From Methanimicrococcus sp034006575 (GTDB lineage: Archaea > Halobacteriota > Methanosarcinia > Methanosarcinales > Methanosarcinaceae), in assembly GCA_034006575.1 (NCBI GenBank), contig JAVESN010000019.1:1-22604 (forward strand): a stretch of 22,604 bases of DNA. The letters are read 5' to 3'. The notes below the pieces were generated by a model, which was given only the letters and a program-made list of their open reading frames with translations, was not told the origin of the DNA and did not search any database. Below, piece after piece: positions 7,362-14,600 of the stretch. The number at the start of each line of letters is the position of its first letter. The stretch's first letter is position 1. The position numbers were made by a program, and so were the translations under genes.

Positions 7362-7848
7362 GGAAATTCACCTGGATCTTATATTGACGAATCGTCGGCA
7401 AATCCAAAAGCGGACAATTCAGTTCCGTTTGAATTTCGGTCAGAATTTGGTCCAAACGTTTTTGTGTCGGCGCCGATACCGTAAACCATACATTATACGC
7501 TTCGTCCCGGAGATAATTGTGAGACACCTCGTCATATTTATTGATGACAAGCGCCGCTTTATCCACATCCGCCGCCGAAACTTTGACGGCGGCAAGCGTA
7601 TTGGTGCCCCCTATTCCGCGTGTATTGATAATCGGGCCGATTCTTCGAAGGATACCGTTTTCTTTGAGCGCCGAAAGTTTTGAAATGACAACCTCTTCGC
7701 TTGTTCCGATTTTTTCGGCAATCTCTTCAAACGGATTTTTTGAAATCGGAAAATCGAGCTGAATCAAATTAATCAACTTCCTGTCTATTTCATCCAACTT
7801 GACCCCATCGTTTTCTTTTTTTGTTTCCACATTTGTTTTTAAAGGCAT
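7354..7848 (-). CDS. ahbA: Siroheme decarboxylase subunit, AhbA-like (Lrp/AsnC fold)
   Basis: Partner of the adjacent AhbB-like protein in siroheme decarboxylation. The 164 residues comprise a polar N-terminal tail, a winged helix (DEIDRKLINLIQLDFPI, FEEIAEKIGTSEEVVISKL), the LRRIGPIINTRGIG block, and VSHNYLRDEAYNVWFTVSA followed by the closing KIQVNFRV. SHNY and the NVWFT strand are hallmarks of this subunit type. Only 3 nt separate it from ahbD upstream, and it overlaps ahbB downstream. Although it carries a DNA-binding-type fold, it is an enzyme subunit by homology; whether it also binds DNA cannot be told from the sequence. Subunit naming is provisional. Confidence 0.88.
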   Translation of the reverse strand: MPLKTNVETKKENDGVKLDEIDRKLINLIQLDFPISKNPFEEIAEKIGTSEEVVISKLSALKENGILRRIGPIINTRGIGGTNTLAAVKVSAADVDKAALVINKYDEVSHNYLRDEAYNVWFTVSAPTQKRLDQILTEIQTELNCPLLDLPTIRQYKIQVNFRV

Positions 7849-7851
7849 TTT

Positions 7852-8952
7852 TCAATATCCCTCCGGATAATACGAGCAAAGCGGCTCTTCTTCCATATAA
7901 TCCCCGTTTTCGGAATAGGCGCGCGCACGGCAACCGCCGCAAACCGTTTTGTACTCGCAGGCGCCGCATTTTCCTTTGTATGCGGCATAATCGCGTAAAT
8001 CGTTAAACACTTTCGCGCTTTCCCATATCTCTTTAAAGGGTTGTTTGCGAACGTTTCCAGCCGACACGGGCAAATACCCGCACGGATTGACCTCGCCGAT
8101 GCTGGAGATGAAGCCAAACGAAATCCCGCCGAGACATCCTTTTGTCATCGCGTCCAGACCGTGCGTTTTGGGGGTGATTTCAATCCCTTCTTTTTTGGCG
8201 CGCTGTCTCATGATTCTGAAATAATGCGGCGCGCAGGTCGGGCGAATTTGAAGGTCGGTTTTTCTTGACAAATCGTAAAGCCACTCCAACGCGACTTCGT
8301 ATTCTTCCGGAGTAATTTCAAATTCCGTCAATTCCGCGCCACGGCCGGTCGGAACTAAAAAGAAAAAGTGATGCGCCACCGCGCCGATTTCTTTTGCAAA
8401 AGCGTGAACGTCTTCCATTTCGTGAACATTGAATCGGGAAATGGTGGTGTTGATTTGAAATTCCACGCCTGCTTCTTTCAAATTCTCAATCCCCTTCATG
8501 GAATCGATAAAGCAGCCCGGAATGCAGCGAAACGCGTCGTGCGTTTTTTCCCGTCCGTCCAAGCTGATGCTGACACGCTGAATGCCGGCGTCTTTTATTT
8601 TGTGAGCGATTTCTTCCGTCACCAAAACGCCGTTTGTGGCAAGCGTCATCCGAAATCCCAAATCCGTTCCGTAACGCGCGATTTCAAAAATATCTTTTCG
8701 CATCAAAGGTTCGCCGCCGCTTAAAATAATAATCGGCGTTCCGGTTTCTCGAATGTCTTCCAAAAGCTTTTTGGCTTCCGCCGTCGTTAATTCCCCTTCG
8801 GCGGAATCTGCCGTCGATGAGCCGCGGCAGTGTTTGCACTTTAAATTGCAGGCCGCCGTCGTTTCCCATGCCAATATGCGCGGCGGGCGAACGCCGTCTT
8901 TTGTTTGGGCCGCCGCCTCGCCATGCGGATGGCCTTCGTTTTTATGATTCAT
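7852..8952 (-). CDS. ahbD: Radical SAM/SPASM heme synthase, AhbD-like
   Basis: Last step of the alternative heme pathway: oxidative decarboxylation of two propionates of iron-coproporphyrin III to vinyls, giving heme. The radical SAM cluster motif is C35-x3-C39-x2-C42 (TTAACNLKCKHCRG), with the SAM-binding GGEP at 79-82. The C-terminal SPASM-type region has cysteines at 273, 291, 329, 332, 338, 341 and 359, for auxiliary iron-sulfur binding. VPTGRG and CAPHYFRIMRQRA match remembered AhbD sequences. AhbC is a related radical SAM enzyme, so confusion is possible, but AhbD fits better. The start overlaps the aroC stop (ATGA). A His-rich opening (NHKNEGHPHG) precedes the domain. Confidence 0.87.
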   Translation of the reverse strand: MNHKNEGHPHGEAAAQTKDGVRPPRILAWETTAACNLKCKHCRGSSTADSAEGELTTAEAKKLLEDIRETGTPIIILSGGEPLMRKDIFEIARYGTDLGFRMTLATNGVLVTEEIAHKIKDAGIQRVSISLDGREKTHDAFRCIPGCFIDSMKGIENLKEAGVEFQINTTISRFNVHEMEDVHAFAKEIGAVAHHFFFLVPTGRGAELTEFEITPEEYEVALEWLYDLSRKTDLQIRPTCAPHYFRIMRQRAKKEGIEITPKTHGLDAMTKGCLGGISFGFISSIGEVNPCGYLPVSAGNVRKQPFKEIWESAKVFNDLRDYAAYKGKCGACEYKTVCGGCRARAYSENGDYMEEEPLCSYYPEGY

Positions 8953-10076
8953 TTTTCCCTCTCTTTTTGTTTTTGATCTTTAAATAAATGTAAAGCTTCG
9001 TTTCTCATCAAATGGTCCAAAATCACAATCGCCGCCATCGCTTCCGCCACCGGGACAAAACGCGGCGCAATCACCGGGTCGTGTCTTCCTGAAATCGTGA
9101 TTTTTGTTTCCGTCATTTCTTTTAAATTCACTGTCTTCTGCGGAATTGAAATCGACGGCGTCGGTTTAATCGCCGCTTTAAAACAAATCACGCCGCCCGT
9201 TGAAATCCCGCCTAAAATCCCGCCGCAACGGTTTGTTTTCGTCGTGATTTTTCCGCCTTTGATTTCAAATTCGTCATTGAATTCGCTTCCGACACAGCCG
9301 GCCGCTTTAAAACCGTCCCCGATTTCAAATCCTTTAACGGCGCCGATGCTCATAATCGCTTTTGCCAAATCCGCGTCCAGCTTATCAAAAACCGGCTCGC
9401 CGAGTCCCGCGGGAACGCCGGATATCAAACCCTCGACCAAACCGCCCACGGAATCCCCCCTCTCCTTTGCGGCCGACACTTCTTTTTCCATTTCCGCCGC
9501 CGCTTTTAAATCGGCGCAACGCACCGCATTCTTTTCAATATTTTCTCGGATTTGCTCCACTGACATATTCGAGACGGCGCCCGCATCCGCAATCACGTTT
9601 CCGATGCGCGTTGTGTGGCAAACGATTTGAATTCCGGCTTTTGCCAATATTTTTTTGGCGACGGCGCCGGCCGCGACTCGAGCCGCGGTTTCTCTTCCCG
9701 AACTTCGGCCGCCGCCGCGATGGTCTCTTATGCCGTATTTTGAAGAATAGCCGTAATCGGCGTGTCCCGGGCGCGGTGTGTCTTTTAAGTTGTCATAGGC
9801 GGAAGAATGCGAATCGGCATTTCGAATCAAAAGAGAAATCGGTGTTCCGGTTGTTTTTCCTTCAAAAACACCGGAGAGAATTTCAACCGAATCAGATTCC
9901 TGCCGCGGTGTTGAAACAAGGCTTTGCCCCGGTTTTCGGCGGTCCAATTCTTTTTGAATTTCCTCCGCCGAAATTTCTATTCCCGGAAGAACACCGTCAA
10001 TAACGACTCCGACAGCCGGACCGTGAGATTCCCCCCACGTCGTTATTTGAAACAATTCGCCGAATGTGTTTGACAT
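8949..10076 (-). CDS. aroC: Chorismate synthase
   Basis: Converts 5-enolpyruvylshikimate-3-phosphate to chorismate using reduced FMN, for aromatic amino acids. The 375-residue protein has all three family signatures: GESHGPAVGVVIDG near the N-terminus, the RPGHADYGYSSKYGIRDHRG block with RSSGRETAARVAAGA, and SGRHDPVIAPRFVPVAEAM near the C-terminus. A GGGAGA site lies 6-7 nt from the start. It is the promoter-proximal gene of the minus-strand run and overlaps ahbD by 4 nt (ATGA), so an amino-acid gene is translationally coupled to heme genes. No direct biochemical link between the two is known to me. Confidence 0.97.
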   Translation of the reverse strand: MSNTFGELFQITTWGESHGPAVGVVIDGVLPGIEISAEEIQKELDRRKPGQSLVSTPRQESDSVEILSGVFEGKTTGTPISLLIRNADSHSSAYDNLKDTPRPGHADYGYSSKYGIRDHRGGGRSSGRETAARVAAGAVAKKILAKAGIQIVCHTTRIGNVIADAGAVSNMSVEQIRENIEKNAVRCADLKAAAEMEKEVSAAKERGDSVGGLVEGLISGVPAGLGEPVFDKLDADLAKAIMSIGAVKGFEIGDGFKAAGCVGSEFNDEFEIKGGKITTKTNRCGGILGGISTGGVICFKAAIKPTPSISIPQKTVNLKEMTETKITISGRHDPVIAPRFVPVAEAMAAIVILDHLMRNEALHLFKDQKQKEREK

Positions 10077-10280
10077 TTTATTCTCCCGCTCTTTTTATTG
10101 TCATTTCGATAATTTTTATTTTATTTTATTTTATTTTTTTATTTTATTTTTTTATTTTTTTTGAATTTGCCGTCGTATTTTTTATTTCAAAAAACGTGCG
10201 TCGGTTTCTTTGTTTGCGCGCGTTTTTACCAAATTCGCCGCCCGTTTTTGTTTGAGCCGCCGTCGAGTTTTTGGTATGCA

Positions 10281-10328
10281 TTTACCTTTACCTTTACCTT
10301 TGCCTTTACCTTTGCCTTTACCTTTGCC
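10281..10328. repeat. Hexamer microsatellite, 8 units
   Basis: Eight perfect-phase hexamers TTTACC or TTTGCC. The last six units are alternating pairs, three copies in TTTACC/TTTGCC or offset order. It lies about 120 bp upstream of the likely promoter of the HdrD-like gene. Confidence 0.9.
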
Positions 10329-10444
10329 TTTTCAGTCTTTGGTATTCTCTTTGAAACTGAATCTTTTTTAATCCTTTGTCTCCTATACTGTCAGAGAAGT
10401 TTATTTGAATCACATCTTTTTAAGGTAAAATAGAAATAATTTGT

Positions 10445-10458
10445 CTTATAGATATAAG
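10445..10458 (+). promoter_or_regulatory. TATA-like palindrome upstream of the HdrD-like gene
   Basis: CTTATAGATATAAG, a near-perfect palindrome centred about 30 nt before the start codon at 10482. As a TATA box it would place transcription start only a few nt before the ATG, leaving the AAGG motif at 10470-10473 outside the mRNA. A different upstream element may therefore be used. Confidence 0.4.
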
Positions 10459-10481
10459 TTTTTCAAAAAAAGGTTTCATTT

Positions 10482-11735
10482 ATGGATTTATTTCAAATTT
10501 ATACGGACGAATGCAATTTATGCGGGCTTTGCGTTCAGGTTTGCCCGAGTTACGATACGGTAGACGTTATACCGTCTCTTTTAGATTATGTTCAATCCGG
10601 CGGGCTTTCAAAAGAAAACATTCCGAAACTGCCGGATTATGACATACGGCTTTGTTACACTTGCAATGTGTGTACCGTCGCCTGTCCGAGCCGTTTGGGT
10701 ATTCGAAAGTTGGTTTCCGCAGCCCGCGAGCTCAAAACAAAAAATTTCGGCGCAACGGAAGAGCAAGGGTTGGTCGACCCCTTTTCCGGCAACAATCTCT
10801 ATTTAAAAGTCGGAGAATGGGAAAAGCCCGTCGAATTTAAAAACGAGGGACTTTCAAGCAAAGTCGTTTATTTTCCGGGGTGCGCGGCATCTTGTATGAA
10901 TAAAGTTGTCGGCAGATCGACGGTAAAAGTATTGGACGCGTCCGGCGCGGATTATTCCGTCATGAGCGGCGTTGAATATTGTTGCGGTTCGGTTTCGGCC
11001 GGCGCCGGCAACACGGCTCCTCTTGAAAAGCTCGGACAAAAAAACATTGATGAAATCAACGCGCGCGGCTCTGAGATTTTGATTACCACGTGTCCCGGCT
11101 GTTACCGCGCGTTTAAAATGCTTTATCCGGATCGTTTTGAAAATTTAAATTTTGAAGTTCTTCAATCCTCCGAGTATTTCGCAAGATTGCTCGATGAGGG
11201 GAAATTAATTTTTAAGCAAAACATGGCGGATTATTTCGGAGTGGAAACGCTGAATATATTCTATCAAGATCCTTGCCATTTAACGCGTTCCATCGGCATT
11301 TATGAAGAGCCGCGAAAAGTTTTATCGGCCGTTCCCGGCGCCCGCCTTTTAAATCCGACGCCGGAAGATTCTATTTGCTGCGGTTTTGGCGGCGGCGTTC
11401 GAACGTCGTTTCCCGAAAAATCCGTCAATCAAGCCGCCGATGTTCATCGATTGGCGAAAAATTTGGGCAGTGATATTATCGTTACAAATTGCGGCGGCTG
11501 TATGAAAAACATTATTGAAGGCGGTTACCGTCTTGAACAAGACGGCTCAAAAGACGCTCTTCCCGTATTCGATTTCGCGGAATTTATTTCAATCGCGTGC
11601 GGCAACGAGAGGACGAAAAGAGAAGATTTAAAACTCATTTATCTTTCCAATAAGGCATTGCAGCAATGTTTGACGCATTATGATTACAATCCGTTTGACG
11701 AATTGGCGGCGGATTATGACCCGGATTTGAAATGA
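10482..11735 (+). CDS. HdrD-like iron-sulfur protein (2x[4Fe-4S] plus two CCG domains)
   Basis: Soluble oxidoreductase subunit of the HdrD/HdrBC/GlcF type. Two ferredoxin motifs are complete: C11, C14, C17, C21 and C58, C61, C64, C68. Two CCG domains follow: C134...C167-C168...C204-x2-C207 and C265...C299-C300...C337-x2-C340. In heterodisulfide reductase such domains hold the noncubane clusters that split CoM-S-S-CoB. The order and length (417) match HdrD, but the N-terminus differs from genuine methanophenazine-linked HdrD, and no hdrE or hdrA lies nearby. Substrate and partner are therefore unknown. No membrane segment is visible. It is divergent from aroC-ahbD; the start has AAGG 8 nt upstream. 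Confidence 0.88.
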   Translation: MDLFQIYTDECNLCGLCVQVCPSYDTVDVIPSLLDYVQSGGLSKENIPKLPDYDIRLCYTCNVCTVACPSRLGIRKLVSAARELKTKNFGATEEQGLVDPFSGNNLYLKVGEWEKPVEFKNEGLSSKVVYFPGCAASCMNKVVGRSTVKVLDASGADYSVMSGVEYCCGSVSAGAGNTAPLEKLGQKNIDEINARGSEILITTCPGCYRAFKMLYPDRFENLNFEVLQSSEYFARLLDEGKLIFKQNMADYFGVETLNIFYQDPCHLTRSIGIYEEPRKVLSAVPGARLLNPTPEDSICCGFGGGVRTSFPEKSVNQAADVHRLAKNLGSDIIVTNCGGCMKNIIEGGYRLEQDGSKDALPVFDFAEFISIACGNERTKREDLKLIYLSNKALQQCLTHYDYNPFDELAADYDPDLK

Positions 11736-11834
11736 TAAAGTTTTAATAAAAAAGAAAGATTAAGACATCACTTCAAATCAAATTCATTTTGAATTTATTC
11801 TTTATTATTATTTATCAATTTTTAAAGGAAAATT

Positions 11835-13430
11835 ATGACAGAGATTATTCATTGGGCGGATGTTGTCGCCGAAGAAGCGATATCAAAAAATAAAAAAAAT
11901 GTGATTTCAACCGGCATTACGCCGTCCGGTCACATTCATATCGGAAATATGAGGGAAGTGTTGACGGCGGACGCCGTTTTTTGCGCGATAAAAGATATGG
12001 GGGAGACGCCCGATTTTTATTATATCGCCGACAATTACGACCCGCTTCGAAAAGTCTATCCGTTCTTAAAAGAAGAAGAATACGCGCAGCATGTCGGAAG
12101 ACCGATTTCTGAAATTCCCTGTCCGTGCGGGGGGCACAAAAGCTACGCGGACCACTTTTTAGAGCCGTTTATCGCGGCGATGGAAACGCTTGGAATTCGC
12201 CCGAACGTGTTAAAAACGGACGAATTGTACAAAGCCGGAAAGTTCGTCGATGCCATTAAAACCGCTTTGAAAAACCGTGACAAAATCGCTCGAATCTTAG
12301 AGGAGGTTTCGGGAAAAGAAGTGGCGGACGATTGGAGTCCCTTTAATCCGATTTGCGGCGGCTGCAAACGCATCAACAGCGCGAAAGTCACCGGATTTTC
12401 GGAGGAGAACGAAACCGTCAGCTATTCCTGTTCCTGCGGCGCTTCCGGGGATGTTTCAATGTCCGGCGGCGGCAAATTGACTTGGCGCGTCGAGTGGCCG
12501 GCCAAATGGAAAATTTTAGGCGTGACCGCAGAACCCTTTGGAAAAGACCACGCGTCCAGCGGCGGCTCTTACGACTCGGGCATTCGAATCTCTCGCGAAG
12601 TTTTTGAAAACGAACCGCCGTTGCCGATTATTTACGAATGGATTATGCTCGGAGAAAAAGGCGCGATGTCTTCTTCTTCCGGCGTCGTCGTTTCCATTTC
12701 CGATATGTTGGAAGTCGTTCCGCCTGAAGCGCTTCGCTTTTTGATTATGAAAACGCGTCCGGAAAAACACATCAAATTCGATCCCGGGCAGCCGCTCTTA
12801 AATCTTGTCGACGAGTACGAGCGTTATCGTGACAAAGCCGATCCGTCTCTTTTTGAAGAGAGAATCGTTCGCCTTTCCCAATCCAAAGACGTGAAGCAAT
12901 CGAAAATTCCGTTTAAGCAAATGGTGACGATTTATCAAGTCGCCGGCGGGGATTTGGATAAAATTAAAAACATTGCGCGCCGTTCCGGATTTGAAGAAGA
13001 GCCCGAAATGATTCATCAAATGGCGCGCCACGTCGGTTTATGGCTTGAAAAATACGCGCCGGATTTTGCCAAATTCGGAGTCAAAGAAACGGTTCCCGTT
13101 CAAGCCGCGTCGTTGACAAACACCCAGCGCGCTTTTTTAAAAGCGTTTTCGGATGAATTAGCCGCAGCCGGCGGTGAATTAAGTCCCGAAGATATTCAAA
13201 GAATTGTTTACGACACGAAAAATGCCGATTCAACAATTTCAAAAAATATGGTTCAATATGCCGGCGGCGAAATTCCCGCAGAAGAAATCGATACAAAGAA
13301 CTTTTTCATTGCGATTTACACCTCTTTGCTCGGACAAGCGTCCGGTCCGAAAGCCGGCTGGTTTTTAACATCGTTTGACAAAGATTTTTTAATTCAAAGA
13401 TTCAGAGAGGCTGCCGATTATCAGCCTTAA
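11835..13430 (+). CDS. lysS: Lysyl-tRNA synthetase, class I
   Basis: Charges tRNA(Lys) with lysine using the class I fold found in most archaea. The HIGH-type signature is TPSGHIHIGN (29-38) and the KMSKS equivalent is AMSSSSG (277-283), the serine-rich form typical of class I LysRS. A cysteine-rich insertion (CGGCKRI at 174-180, CSCG at 199-202) probably binds zinc. C-terminal helical anticodon-binding region follows to 531 residues, the usual length. The start is supported by AAAGGA 6-7 nt upstream. The 99-nt gap after the HdrD-like gene is AT-rich. A T-rich tract follows the stop. Confidence 0.97.
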   Translation: MTEIIHWADVVAEEAISKNKKNVISTGITPSGHIHIGNMREVLTADAVFCAIKDMGETPDFYYIADNYDPLRKVYPFLKEEEYAQHVGRPISEIPCPCGGHKSYADHFLEPFIAAMETLGIRPNVLKTDELYKAGKFVDAIKTALKNRDKIARILEEVSGKEVADDWSPFNPICGGCKRINSAKVTGFSEENETVSYSCSCGASGDVSMSGGGKLTWRVEWPAKWKILGVTAEPFGKDHASSGGSYDSGIRISREVFENEPPLPIIYEWIMLGEKGAMSSSSGVVVSISDMLEVVPPEALRFLIMKTRPEKHIKFDPGQPLLNLVDEYERYRDKADPSLFEERIVRLSQSKDVKQSKIPFKQMVTIYQVAGGDLDKIKNIARRSGFEEEPEMIHQMARHVGLWLEKYAPDFAKFGVKETVPVQAASLTNTQRAFLKAFSDELAAAGGELSPEDIQRIVYDTKNADSTISKNMVQYAGGEIPAEEIDTKNFFIAIYTSLLGQASGPKAGWFLTSFDKDFLIQRFREAADYQP

Positions 13431-13468
13431 TTTTTCTTTTGTTTTTTATATCTCATTTTTTATTTTTA
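13431..13468 (+). terminator. T-rich terminator after lysS
   Basis: Immediately beyond the stop codon are repeated T runs (TTTTTCTTTTGTTTTTTAT, then CATTTTTTATTTTTAT), the kind of tract at which archaeal RNA polymerase stops without a hairpin. Confidence 0.55.
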
Positions 13469-13593
13469 TATCTCATGTCCATCTTTTTCATAATCTATAA
13501 AATATGTGTTTTATTTTTGCCGTTTGCGCGCGGCACGGATTTTAACGGCGGCGGCGGTTTTGATTTTTATTTTAAATCAAGCTCAAAAAATAA

Positions 13594-13602
13594 CTATATA
13601 TA
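13594..13602 (+). promoter_or_regulatory. TATA box of the 50-residue small gene
   Basis: CTATATATA, a close match to the archaeal TATA consensus. Its centre is about 33 nt before the ATG at 13631, so transcription should begin only 5-10 nt ahead of the start codon. Confidence 0.6.
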
Positions 13603-13630
13603 CAATTGAATAAATGGAATATTGATTATT

Positions 13631-13783
13631 ATGCGTTCAGAAACTTTTGATGAAATTTTCAGATATGTCGGTCACACGGAACCGACTCCCGAAGAAGAAG
13701 AGGAAACGCGCAAAATGTTAAAACTTGCAAAAGAAGATATTGAAATGCGCATGAAACGCGCAGCGCTTGGTTTAGATTTCTAA
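13631..13783 (+). CDS. Small uncharacterised protein, 50 residues
   Basis: Short open frame with its own strong TATA box. It begins MRSETFDEIFRYVG, continues with a Pro/Glu stretch (TEPTPEEEEE) and a charged amphipathic helix (KMLKLAKEDIEMRMKRAA), and ends ALGLDF. The amino-acid pattern is protein-like, not low-complexity, and the bases look like coding DNA set in very AT-rich flanks. No ribosome site is clear, fitting a very short or absent leader. No cysteines, no membrane segment, and I do not recognise a family. It stands alone between lysS and hpt, with T-rich runs after the stop that could terminate it. Confidence 0.6.
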   Translation: MRSETFDEIFRYVGHTEPTPEEEEETRKMLKLAKEDIEMRMKRAALGLDF

Positions 13784-13987
13784 TTTTGGATTTCTAATAT
13801 TACATTTTTTGTTTTATCAATTCATTTGTTTTTCTTTTTTTTAGTTTTTTGAAATTGAGATTATTTTTTTGACGGCCGCTCGGGCGAATTTTAATGGCAG
13901 ACGCATTTTTAATTTTGAGTTTGTATTTTGTTTCGCTTTGATTTTATTTGCTTTTTTTCAAAAACCAATTTGATTTAAACGCTAAAT

Positions 13988-13996
13988 CTATAAATA
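13988..13996 (+). promoter_or_regulatory. TATA box of the hpt operon
   Basis: CTATAAATA centred 30 nt before the hpt ATG. No Shine-Dalgarno sequence lies between (GACTTTAAAAT precedes the ATG), so hpt may be translated from a leaderless or nearly leaderless mRNA. The remaining gap from 13784 holds T-rich runs and nothing else recognised. Confidence 0.6.
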
Positions 13997-14021
13997 CAGA
14001 AATCGCCCTAGACTTTAAAAT

Positions 14022-14600
14022 ATGCTTGAAAAATTAAAGAAATCATTAGAAGAAGCTCCGATTATTCAAAAAGAAAAGGACGGGCAAATTTACAATTATT
14101 TCATTCATCCGATCTCGGACGGTATTCCGCAAACGGACCCCGCGATATTGGAAGAAATCGCGGATTTCATTATCGCAGACGGCAAAATTTCGGGCGCCGA
14201 CAAAATAATTACGGCGGAAGCGATGGGCATTCCGATTGCAACTTGCGTTTCATTAAAAACAGGCATTCCGGTCTCAATCATTCGAAAACGAAAATACGAT
14301 ATCGAAGGCGAAGTCGAACTTTCTCAATCCACCGGTTATTCCAAAGGCTCGCTTTTCATCAACGGACTTTCCTCCGGCGACCGTGTTTTAATCGTAGATG
14401 ATGTGATCAGTACCGGCGGAACACTTCTTCCGCTCCTCGAAGCTTTGGTTCAAATGAACGTTTCCGTCGCGGGTGTTTATTGCGTTATCGGGCGCGGTAA
14501 CGGCGCGTCAGTTGTCAAAGAAAAAACCGGTGTCGATGTCACGGTTTTGGTGGATATTTCTGTCAGTAAAGACGGCATTTCAATTATCGGAGGGTTTTAA
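14022..14600 (+). CDS. hpt: Hypoxanthine/guanine phosphoribosyltransferase, archaeal type
   Basis: Purine salvage: joins hypoxanthine or guanine to PRPP. The 192-residue protein matches the archaeal HPRT subfamily: opening MLEKLKKSLEEAPIIQK, the NYFIHPISDGIP block, GADKIITAEAMGIP, SIIRKRKYD, and the PRPP-binding loop VLIVDDVISTGGT at 122-134. It lacks the N-terminal helix-turn-helix of GfcR-type regulators, so an enzyme role is preferred. Its stop overlaps the dph2 start as TAATG, so the two are cotranscribed and coupled. Confidence 0.9.
   Translation: MLEKLKKSLEEAPIIQKEKDGQIYNYFIHPISDGIPQTDPAILEEIADFIIADGKISGADKIITAEAMGIPIATCVSLKTGIPVSIIRKRKYDIEGEVELSQSTGYSKGSLFINGLSSGDRVLIVDDVISTGGTLLPLLEALVQMNVSVAGVYCVIGRGNGASVVKEKTGVDVTVLVDISVSKDGISIIGGF

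Larger units (their letters stand above)
10077..10481. other. Divergent intergenic region between aroC and the HdrD-like gene
   Basis: Holds the aroC upstream region, with TTTTA-type pentamer runs at about 10115-10160 (A-rich in the aroC sense strand). A hexamer repeat lies at 10281-10328 and a TATA-like palindrome for the HdrD-like gene at 10445-10458. Short open frames here encode only low-complexity Phe-rich peptides and are not credible genes. Confidence 0.6.

Noticed and set aside
9097..10003. 177- and 213-residue plus-strand frames opposite aroC
   Set aside because: Pro/Arg/Ser-rich shadow translations of a strongly conserved chorismate synthase.
10161..10433. 90-residue plus-strand frame with repeated Phe/Thr/Ala
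   Set aside because: It is the translation of the hexamer microsatellite and T-rich runs, not a protein-like sequence.
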